From assembly GCA_008360955.1 (NCBI GenBank), contig LUCM01006188.1, forward strand, positions 513,139-577,138: DNA of 64,000 nt. Reading direction: 5' to 3'. The first letter of the stretch is position 1; every line of letters begins with the position of its first letter. The translations under genes were made by a program, and so were the position numbers. Shown in pieces: positions 29,001 through 41,000 of this stretch. A model generated the notes under the pieces. The model worked only from the letters and a program-made list of their open reading frames with translations, did no database searches and was not told the origin of the DNA. This DNA comes from Fasciolopsis buskii. Its lineage: Eukaryota; Platyhelminthes; Trematoda; Plagiorchiida; Fasciolidae.

Positions 29001-32000
29001 ACATAAATTCAGGGGCCGGCAATTATGATCCACGTCGAATGTAGTGAAGTTGTTCAGAGTTCACGCGAATTGGATGTACGCTTTTGAATGAAGGGTAAGC
29101 TTTGATCGGCACATTTGCCTTTAGAACTAAACTTCTTGACAAAAGTCTCGCATGCCTTAGGTTTTCGCAGTACTTCCACTTATGTGCAGAACAGCAACAA
29201 TTTTGCGTATTACTACAGTAGGTAAGCTGCCCATGAGCATTCCCGCAGGGTACCCCCTCGTGTAATAAACGCTATATCCAGTTCCATGATCGCATGCTTG
29301 CAAACAACTCGAGGTTAGTGCGAAGGCTCTAAATTAACTCGGCAAAGTAAAGTTTTGCCTGGCTCATTGGAGCAGAATTTTGGGTATTAGAAAAAAGCGA
29401 ATAGAAGTGGCTATTTCCGTTATTTAAACTGTTCTGAGAAAGGTTAGGCACAGTGATCAAATCGTCAGCCTATTCCCTCCTATATCAACAAACAGGTATT
29501 CCTATAATAGAGAACATGAGGTAACATTGTACAGACTCATTTTGCTATTCGTCCGTATTTGGATCTGTGAAGAATTCAGTGTACAAAAAATGGCCACAAT
29601 AGAATCGGCTGAGTTCCACTGCGTGATAATTTGCGGAAATGTCATTTTGACCTAGAGATTGTGCAAGATTTCGAGAATACACAAATCAAAGGGTAAACGA
29701 AAGATCACCCTGAAGACGATGAGGTATTGTGGGGACTCGCAGCGATTAGGCCAAAAAAAGTAGGCCGAGATGCTGAAACGAAAAGGCTATGCCATTCACT
29801 GTTAACTTGCTTCGATCGAGGAGTACGACACCTTTATTGCGATAGTATTTCCGACTTTCTGCAATGACTTCGTCCTTGGAGCAGCTAAACAAATGAAATC
29901 TCGTATTTTGGGGGTTTAGCGCGACCACGGTCAATAAAATACACAAAGGTTATTGCTATTTTTCGCACGAAGATGAAATCATTGCAAAAACCTGGAGAAT
30001 ATGGAACTTTGTAACTGAGTTTACACTGTGCCAGCCACAAAGTTTGGGTGAGTCAATAGAGTGACAGTGATCCACTAATGATCGAGTTTTGCCAATGTGG
30101 TCAGGATAAGTGCGGGTGCAGGTAAACGGTCAACATAATAGGGTTTCAGCTTGAAGATCAAGGGTTCTTATCCCCACATGGCCGATCAACGTCCTCACCC
30201 GGAAGCCCCTCGTTGTCCACGACCTCTTCCTGATAGTTATACACATTTTTGTTTCATTAGTAAAAGAAGTAAAACGACAGTATAGTCGCATGATAAAGAA
30301 AGGCACCAATTACCCTAACTACAAGTGACCTACCATCACCTTAGAGATGTGCATTCACACCATGTACTCGAGAAGTTGGACATTAAACTTTACACAAAAC
30401 AATTCATCATGCGGTATCGATTCTCGGCTCATATTTAAGAAACTATGGAAGCACTGTGCATGTACGACAAACAGTGCGGCGGCTTGGCTGTACGCCCCCA
30501 TCTTGATTCTAAGTTTAAGTTTAGCATGGTTTTGATTCCATATTACTCAATTTGGGCTCATGAGTTTCCCCTTCGCTTCCCATACTACAGATCAGGACAT
30601 CTGCAACCCAATACGAGTGAGCCCCGTTTACATTACAACAATGCACATCCACCGTTCCCGAAGTGTGGTGCGAACTCGGGGAAGAACGATTGGGAATCGA
30701 ACAACCTAGTCGTTAAGCTAACCGCGCAGGCTTCATGGCAAAGGCGTTCCATCCGTAATTGTTCGTCTCGAGTAAGGCACAGTTTAGATGCGGTGGATAT
30801 GAACTGCTGCTGGTTTCAAACAAGGATGAAACACTTGTACAGCGTTCCCGTGGTATCTTAATGACGGGTTCAGCGTTGACATCGAGTGATAAATAATTTC
30901 GAGTGATACGATTAGATGGATATGAAACAAAACGTTACTGTAAACCAACTCATCTCCCTGAAACATCCGTTTGAGAATGAATCACTTGAACTTTTATTAT
31001 GATCCATTCTAATCGTTCATACATTTCTTCTTAACTTGCTGTGTCGATGATTTCTAATGGGTAGAAGGCTTGGTGACGGAGACATGACACTTGAGTGAAT
31101 TCAACCCCAGTTGGGTAGGAGTAGCTTGACTGTTTTCACTTTTGGATCATGTCTACGGCCTGAACGCCGTTGTAAATCCGAGGAACTATGGACCGAGAGA
31201 GTACTATAGTTCCCACTCCGGCAAATGTTCATCCGAGAGAGCAATGGGACGTAAAACCAGGAGTGTATAAAATCGGATGGCCAGCAACGTGGATATACGG
31301 AAACGCAAATCAATCAGCAAGTAATTGCGGCTTTCTAATTGAACCCACAGTTTCTCAAATCTAGGTTTTGCGAGACCGGATAATGTACTCTGTCGGTTTT
31401 CCAGGAAGAGGAGCACAGTAAAGTGATAAAATATAAAAAATTTTTGTAGACTGACATTAGAGAAAAAACCGCCTTTTCATATATGGACGAGGACTGCAAC
31501 GTCGTCAGCAAACCTATACATGTATCAATTTGTGTGTGTGTAAAGAAGAAAAAAGGCATACCTCGTCACTTTCGTCTTGCAACGCGGTAGAGAAGAGATG
31601 ATCCAACAATTCACATGCTTTGAATTTTTGCTATAAGGAAAAAGCAACAGTTCAACAGAGGATAGGTCAATCTGCGCATTATTTAGCAAAATGATCACCG
31701 TTGTTCGCTAATATCAGCCATTTACACTATAAAAACATGAAAGCAAGAGATAATTGCTCATTACTTCACAAGGATTAAGAATAGAATGAACGTCACCTGT
31801 CAGAAGGTCAGGTTTCTAATGGTGGTCCCGAACGGCAGATCCAGAGAATTCCTGGCTGCTTCTCCGATAAACTTAAGTCTCAGAGCTTGTTTATTGTTCA
31901 TATGCATGACAAACCCGCATCACGACTTATACGTACAATCAAACTCTCTTTCTCTGCTGCCTCATGTGAATTTCTTGTATTAGTTTTCGCTCGAAGTTTT

Positions 32001-35000
32001 ATCCAGTCCCGCAATTAACGATGAATATTTAGCACTGAAAATCGATTCCATGGAAAAACTGGCTACTCAAATATTTAAGTGATAAAATCCACACTTCAAA
32101 CAAATTCAGTAGGCAAAATCTCACAATGTCACTCCAACGTTGATTAGTCAGAAAAAAACAGTATTTTCTTCCTCGTTCGTTCTACACTCCATAAACGAAC
32201 AAAAGAACGAAACCTCACAAGTCTTCCTGTAAGCCAGACTGATAATTTTCCGTCCCAGAGTGAAATGACAGATGAACGGATCGATGACGAGCTGACTGAA
32301 TTGGGTTCCTGACTGCAATCAAGGTATCTGTCTTCAGCAGTCTTTCAGACCGACGACTAGCTTCACGCCTGTGAGCAGCACATTGAATTAGGATCACAGT
32401 GAAAATGACGAGCCTCTTGATTCGTTTAAGATTTAGAAAACCCGATTAGGATTAGTGTGTCTGTGCAGCATGCAGATATTAATTTGATTGTGCACGTACT
32501 GATGCCGATGGATACGTTCGACGGGGTTCGGCTCATGTCAGTTTTTCTTATTTCATGCGTTTCAGATTGGTCACGCAACCTGTTCGAGGACCACGGATCC
32601 AAGTGCATAACTACATGATGACTTACACCAGAATGAATCAACACGCGGAACCACAGATCTGATCAGATGAAAGTAAGTGATGATCAGGCATAATCCATAA
32701 CAAGAGCACCGATGTACTTACTTGAAGGTATTGACTCAGCCTATACAGGTATTCTCTCTCCGACTTATAAAAAATTTCACTCCACCTGGCCTATTTATTT
32801 TTGTCATTGTTTGGGTAACCAATCGTATAAATCACACTAGTGTCTGACGTGAACTGAGGGAGAAATAATGGCACAGACAAGAATTACTCGACTGTTTGGG
32901 AGAGTAACTGTGTCGTTATCCCGTTTACGAAAAAGCCAGGGTTTGTGGCCTATTTGCACCTTGATCATGCTAAAAGGGGTCAAATGATGGAGATTCACAA
33001 ATTCTTTCAGTCACCAGGTCGGTTGCGGATCGGTTGTTAGTCAAGGCATGTGTACCAAACGGCGACAAAGCGCACGTGGTCTGCTTAAGAGTTTCCGGAT
33101 TCATTTTTCGGGAAACAATATGATAATATATATATAACAATATAATAATATATAAAAATCGGAACAGAAATTGCTACCGCTAATTTTTTTTCTTTATATC
33201 AACTGAGAATGACTTTGATTTATAAACTACAGACGATCAAGACCAAATGCGCACCAGTGCGTCCGCCTCATAATGCACCGGACCACTGTTATTTCATATA
33301 GCATTAATTTCACCCGCACCGGCACTCTGTCCAACGCGAGACTCACATTCTAAAGTTACAGTCCAGTCAACTGGGACGGTTTTCGTAAATTTATACCTTC
33401 CTGTAATTGGAAATATTCCTGTTTTTACACATCTGCCTATGAATTCGATGGCTTCAGCGTTCTGCGTGCTTTCTGACTGCATCTTTTCGAGATCCGGTAA
33501 ACCGCAATGTTTCGAGCGATTCCGGCACACGTACAATTGTGATGTGAAATAAAAACACCACACATCACATCAACAGTGCTACTTCTTAGCCGTAAAGCGA
33601 GCCAAAATTCGCATCGTCTAGTGCCATTACAAACGCCTCGTGATATCCACCGCTGGAAGCAGAATGTTTTGAACACCTAATGAAGCGATTTACGGCAAGT
33701 TCTACTCTTGAAATTTATTCCACATATGTAATTTATCTAGTGATAGCAAACCGAATAAGTCGAGGCTTCTGCTACAAGGTTCATTCCCAATTCCAATTTT
33801 GTTCAGTCATCTTGCTCTTTCTTTCTCTTAAATAAACAGGTAATCCCGTACATCATGACCAAGATCAGCCCAACGCAATGCTCCGTGGCTGTACAAATCA
33901 TCCGTTCCGGACGGTATTCCACATTGCCGTCAGTAAAATGTTTGGTACACAGTTGACTACCCTTAACTGCCTTTCCCACCAGGTTTCTATCTTCCGATCT
34001 TATAGAAACATGCCGAACGTTCGCCAATTCTAATCCGATCTAAACCATAACCGCCTGAATTCCGTTGCACCGGTTGCTGTGACGATATTGGTAACCTTTA
34101 TCGTTGTCACTTATCGAACGCGAGAGAGCGCTAACAGACTGCTAATACGTCTTTTGACCGTATTGTTCCACCGGCAAGCTGCTGGAGCCAGATTCAAGTT
34201 TATTGCAGATATTAAAGAAACACACCTAGTTACGCACGATATCCCCAAGCTATTCGGCCAAGTTTACTAGGACCTGTCTGTGAAGCTGCCAATATTCAGG
34301 TTCCCTCTGACCCCGGTACATTGAACGTAAAATTTCTTCATCGAACCGCTTCCGTTAATGGTTTTTTATCCCATCCGTTCCCTGCAAATTCTGGTGTTGC
34401 CCAAGATCCTGTACTTTCGGTTAATATCTTACTTCCCTTCATTACTCGCGGCATAGAAATTCGATGACGTGTCGGAGACAAGTGTTTCGCGATAGCTGGA
34501 GCATGACCTCCTGCAGTTCGGGGACACGTACGAGGACAGAACAGAAAGCGACTTGGTTGAAAGAGTCGCTGATCATGTGCCGAAGTGGATTTCGCACTCA
34601 CTGATCCAATCAGGCTGCACTAGATAAACTTCGACAGGAAATACGGCATCAGCTTTTGCGAAGCATCCAATTTCTACCAGTAATCGAACTGACATGACCT
34701 GGCCCTTCAAGGCTCGACTACGAGACCAGTATGCGAAGCAGTAACTGTCTAACGAAGTTATGCTAATCAAGACAGAGAATCCCTCTCCATAAGCGAATCC
34801 AAACTCAGTATTCACAAAATGCTCAAGCTATTTTTTATTGTTTATCCTAAGTAATACATCATATATGAACCAATATGTCTCACGTGGACGACCGGCAAAA
34901 ATGGACGAAATGCATCACGCAAAATCTGTTACCTTACATTTCCATCATACATCCTCTCCAACTTTATCTTTTGACTCAATCAGTAAGCGTCTTACAAGCT

Positions 35001-38000
35001 CCGTTTCTCCTCCTCGTTCATTAAAAACAGCTTCCTTATACCCCACCATTTCCTATCCCATCTTGTTTCTTGTAGTGCACACAAAGTTGACTTTATATTC
35101 TGGCCCAGATGTCTCTTAGATCTAATCCATATTTTCTTATTGTACAAAGTTCAACTTGGCTTGGAACTTAAACACATCAGTCATATTAAGTAAAGCTTCG
35201 TGTGCTTCTCTTTAGCTTCTCAACCAAGTCCAATCCCAGGTCATCCGACAGACCAACGACCCATCCTCAGCATCCAATCTGCAATTGCAATTTTAACTCC
35301 TGAGAATTACCTTGTCGTTCCCAACCATTTTCGGCCTTTTGATTAAAAGCCTCATTGGGTAATTCCATTAATTACATTAATTACAAGCTTTGTCCGCGTA
35401 CCCCATACTTATGCACCCATTCATCCATATTAGGTTACAATTCACAGATTTTGTATTTATTTTTTTCCTACTTCTTTCTATAGCAGCAGGACCAATAAAC
35501 GACTTCATAAATTAATGTCGCTCATAATCACTTATTCAGTATTTTATCAAGGAGGGCGTGCAATCAGCCCCAGACTACGCTCTTGATAACAGCCCGAAAA
35601 AGTAACAACTGCATTGCAATCGCGGTCTGCATATCTGACGTAGCTGTCAATGGACAAAACTGACTACAGGTTGCTGAGTTGATTCACACAGTCGTGCTAA
35701 CATCCATCCGGCACAACGGTCAATCATCCTTGTGGATTAAGATGCTTTCTAGTGTGGCTTCACCATGGATTGAACCATAACTTCACACGATCAGTTTTAT
35801 TCATTGATTGACTGTTTCTGATGGACATTGCGCACGAATATTTTGGTCACGCATCCACTGGTCGCTGTTCCCTCATTGAGTATAATGCCCACGTGCTTTG
35901 TCGTGGACGCCGGCACACGTGCTTGTTCCATTTTCTCCGCACTGGCCTGCCTATGCATTTCGTGTCGTGATTTCGAGTGCACTTATGTTATTGGCAAAAG
36001 CGCGGGCTACCGCGGTCTGCTCCGTTGTTCAGTCACCCCTGGCTATCCTTTTGGGAGCTCCGGTAGGTTCCGTCAAACCCCGTCCTAGAGTTTTGGACAA
36101 AGTATACGGCAAAAAGGCAAATCATTCTTCAGCTGTCACTAAATAATGTGACTTGGTAGTTTAGTATGGATATCGTCAATAGCTGAAATTTCAGCGAAAA
36201 AAGCCTCATAAGATAGAAAAACCAGTTGTGCATTCCGTATCTAAAACTCGACGATACGAGCTGAAACAGAGCACGCGACATTTCAAGTGAATGTTCTACC
36301 AATGAGCCAGTGAGAACACGCCACTCAAATGAGAACCACGTTGGCGAGCATCCAGTTTTGCGCAAGCCACTTCCATTGGAAAATAACTGATGAGCATAAT
36401 CCAAAGACCACAACCAGGTTAATTTGTGTGTCCTTGGAATAATGGTTTGCGCAACACCAGCTGTTCAGTTATACAATCTGCGTTCAAGAACTGTACCCAT
36501 GGGAGATCAGTAGTAGAGCATTTATCTGGTAGGCCAAACGTCGCGATTTGATTCTCGATCGCAGCGCCGACTTTTGGATGTACAGCGCGCAAATAGACCT
36601 TCCACTCGGTATAGCAACTGCTTATGAATGCCACCTCAAAACAAATGAAAATACATCCATTCCAATCTACATCATGGCCGCTAGAATCATCCCAAGTATA
36701 CTCAACAACAGCCGAGGGCAACTAAACGATAACAGGAGGCTGCTAAAGGATGGAAAAACCTGTAATGAAGGACGAGTCTATACATCGATTTTTCCGCCTA
36801 CTTCTTCGCATACAACAGTATGCATTAAAAAAACTCACATTTTCTGAGATCAAAAAGCGAGCCATTTTGTATGAAGTTTCCTCCAGAAGGTAACGATCCA
36901 CTGGAGTCTGAAAATTCGTGAGAACAGATTCCACATAAGTCTCCAGAATTCCATATTCAGCTATATAAACAGGAACTTGACACAAGTATATAAGTTAGAT
37001 AAGCGTACGAGATACAGTGAAATCGGTACAAATAAAGTCCTATTTTTAATCTGACCTAGTTTCATCCTATTCCTTGCGCTTATCGACAACTTTTCGCACC
37101 ACACCTAAAATCCACTGAGTGACAAGAAGGCTGACGTTTGGGGGGATGTAGCGTGGTGGTTCATTGACTGGTGCGCATACTGATTACAATTAATAACCTT
37201 TGGGTGGACTATTTGAATCCGAATGTTCTTAGATTTGATTGTATGTACTGTGCCAACTCTGACTCATGGGGCGATTAATACTGAAGTTCGTAAAGTGTGA
37301 TAAGAAAAATAGATCCACTCATACCTGTTTATGAAAGTAAAAACACTAGACGCGAGGCCTTAGCTCAGCATTGATCCGATAATTCCTACAATCATCAAAA
37401 CCCCCTTCCCTATGTTGTTTTGTGCTACACTCGCCTACCCGTTGAACCACAACAGCGAAAAATGACCGAGCGTAGCTGTGCGACTGACAATCCGTGGACT
37501 GACGCTCCGTTACATAACAAGTACAATATGTACTTCAGTTACTTGAGAGTAGTGTGTGGGACTGACGACATTTTTGTTTTCATTGACTGCCTATCAGACT
37601 ACACTCTCAAAGCACCAACCTCAGATCCTCCGGTCAACCTTGAACTCGGGAAGCGCCAGACTTATGAGCAAGGTTGACCGGGGGAACTGAGGTTTGTATG
37701 TTGAGAGTGCATTGCGAGGGGCATTAAGTCAAAGCAAAAATACGTATATTAATTATTCAATGATTTATCATCCTTATCTCCAGATCAGGCCATTGATTTG
37801 ATCGTTTGAATTGCAACCGTCACTGAATTTCATTACATTCGGTCAACTCAAAGTAACGGGACAGTTGCTCGGAGGTTCTTGAACAGTGTATACATTATTC
37901 TTATTTGAAGGAGGGGATGGCATTCCAAAACCGGATTTTTGAGCTTTTCGTATTGCGATACGGATATCCTAATGACTTGTTGGATCTCGGAACAGTTTTA

Positions 38001-41000
38001 TTTCCTCAAAAGTGTCAGTTCGTTGAGTAATTGTCAACTAAAAAGCGAACCCCAATTCTTTACGTTGGGTCCGAATTATCTGACCAGGCTATTGGGGTCG
38101 AGTTCCTACCTGGGCTGTTACCAGGAGATCAATTAAGGCCATCAATTTTTGTTATCATTGTATATAAACAATAATTAACCCCTAAGGGAATTTGTACTGA
38201 GGACCAAATCCATTGTTGCTGAAAATATTTCCCAATACCTAAGTTACGTAGTTTACATTGGGATAATTAAACGTAGTAAAATACGGATGCGCACATCTTC
38301 TGGATTTTTTACTTGTATCTTGAAGGCCCTTTATCGTATGTATGAAGCACAAATGCTTGAGAAGGACGCATCCTGCTGCCACCAAAGTCCACAGGACGGA
38401 AGACTGGCCCGGAACTCGAAGCAGCGCTGAGTTACAGAAGACTCCAACAGGTTAGACGTGGCAGCAGGCCCAGATGAGGCGGTTTGTTGTCAAGCAGCTA
38501 AATTAAGATGTCAGTTGAACACCATTTATATATATGGAATTTTGCAATCGGTGAACTCCTGACCACCTAACCATCTTTGCTAAACTGGGGAAAAGACTAG
38601 CATGAGCAATATAAGGCACCTTATTGGAGAACGGCGTTTGAACCGAGAATGGGAAATGTGAGAGTAACACATTGCCCGAAAGTAATAGCTACGTCAAACT
38701 GCCAGAAGCACTGCTGGTCAAACTTCAGCCAAACGCCTTCAAGAAACTAACACTGAGCGATAATATCACATGGTGAATCATTTCATGAAAACATTCATTC
38801 TCTTACTACTAACACACACCAAGCAGTCAAGCTCTGTAGGTCATGTCCAAAGCCTCCGTCGCACTTAGGCTACCTGCAGAGAAGTCATCTATCAGTAGGG
38901 GTCGATCGCTGTGAGCTAACGGACAGTAACCGTACAAATCAGCGACGGATAGGTGCAACATCATGTGGTGAAGTTCAACAAACCGTTCAGAGCCTGCCCG
39001 GTAGCGTAATGGCTAAGGTATTCGACTCAAAATAGTTCGTCCCGGGTTCGCGTCCCAGTTCGAGCGCGGTGGATATGCACTACTGATGGTTCCTAACAAG
39101 GATGAAACAACTGTCTAGTGCTTCCATGGTTTCTTAATGGTGAATTGAGTGATGACATCACATGATGAATTATTTCATGAAAACTAATATTTGTTGAGTA
39201 TACATCCTCGGAATGGCTACTGTAAACTGAACAAGCATGAAGCGTATCTGAAAGTAGACAATCCATCTGACAAGTATGGATTACTGTTAGAATTGTAAGA
39301 TTTTTCAAGCGGGTAACGGATAAAGAAACAATTTTATTTTACTGCTACACGCAAAAGGACAGCACTTAGTAGAACAGTGGCTATCAGCGGTAAAGAGTGC
39401 TCAAAATTAGGTCATAGTCCCATTTCTGCGATTACACAGCGGCTCGCCTCTTTTATCACTGATCCCAGAGACTCGTCGGTTCCACTGTGCAGTTTTTCGC
39501 CTGCTTGATCGTTTACCAAAGCCAGACAAATGGAACCGGATTGAACAATGTGTAGCGTTCTAGTGGGCGACCAGTCTGTAAACGCTTACACAGTACCATA
39601 AGGATAACGAGAGGATTTGGTCCAAGTGTTCCAGATTCGGAAGACAAAGACGAAATGATTTACAGACGAGGAGTATCCGTTGTGACAACCGGTAGGAAAG
39701 CAGGCTACATTGTATGACAAGTGACGAATTGCAAATAAAACAGTTAGTACGTGACTACATGAGCTTGTGACACATTTTGGAACAAGCAAGATAGCTTTTT
39801 TGAGAAAGCCCGATATAATTCATTGTAGCAAGTGTATGGTTCAGCTTAGTTTTTACAACCCTTAGCCTTGCACGGACATGCTCTAGTTTTGGTTGCTACG
39901 TTACAGCACAAAATAGTAGTGGAAGAAAAACTAGGAGAAAGGAAGTCTTCATGGAAGAAGGGATATTTCGAACATAAGAACGACATCGGCTGCGGCCTTG
40001 AGCCATATCGCCTAAGGTCGCGTTTCTGGATCTTGGAGACCCAACCCGGCGGCAGTCGAGCTAATCGGAACAGTACAATTGGTTATGTACTGTTCCGAAT
40101 AGTCCGACTGCCATGGACTGAACAGATCACACGATGTCTAAGCAAACAATAACTTAAGGCGAATCGCCGTGTTTCTGGAATAACTGGTAACAACACGAAT
40201 TGGAAAACTGTGGTCGAATTTTAAGACTGGTAAAGTAAACCGCAGTGCAAACACAAGGGCGCACAACCGAAAACAAACAAACCTTGCGATACAGATCCAA
40301 AGCTTCCATGGCCATATTCCGATAGTCCGTAGCAGTAAGTTGAGGCATTGGTTTTTGTTTCTGTGAGGCTAAGTCGAGACCTGGAATGATGAAAGATCGA
40401 TAAAATAATAATAGGGATGTATGTGAAATGATGGCCGGGCATTTGATACGAATAAGAAGTAGAGCAAAATACTCAGACAAGTATTTCTCAGAATAACGGT
40501 CGAATTGAGCACGGCATGGCAGAAAGGGGAAAATGGACAAGTATATCCAAAAAGTACGTCCGCATTGTGAACGAAAATGGAATCGTTTCAGTAGTCAGAT
40601 ACGTGAATAGTTCATCCTGTACAGTAGTAATAGTCAATCCGGAATCAGAAATCCACGGAGGAAATGTACACCTACCACACTAGTAGAGCGCAACCTACGA
40701 ATCCGCCGCAATACTAGCTTTGATCCACCAAATTACGGTCAGGGGCGATACGCAGTTAGACACAATGTGGAGTCGATACCCTTGGATGAGGTCAGCAATT
40801 ACGACCGAACACAACTTTTGCATTCGGAACTTATTGGTCAAGAGTTTGTTGGTCCAGTGCAGGTAGGAATAAATGTTGAGAAGCTATATTAGCAAGAAAC
40901 CAAATGGGAAGGCAGAGAACAACCAATAATCGAATGACCATGCAAACGGAGGAACCATTTAGGATGCAAAGTGTATGGGCAAACGCATTTGACAACAGCC

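Larger units (their letters stand above)
31631..36838 (-). other. TRAPPC9 intron D-E (5.2 kb)
   Basis: It is mostly unrecognised sequence. It holds an AT-rich stretch at 33,120-33,165 and a tRNA-like fragment at 36,490-36,545. Several 70-95-codon open frames (for example 33,294-33,563 and 34,338-34,601, minus) show no family, and the flanking exons join in phase without them. Confidence 0.65.
36961..40282 (-). other. TRAPPC9 intron C-D (3.3 kb)
   Basis: It holds dispersed repeat R3 copy a with the long hairpin (37,600-37,711), a full and a partial SINE copy (38,991-39,184; 38,754-38,792), dispersed repeat R2 copy a (39,840-40,050) and a compact hairpin (40,066-40,097). No gene is recognised. 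Confidence 0.7.
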
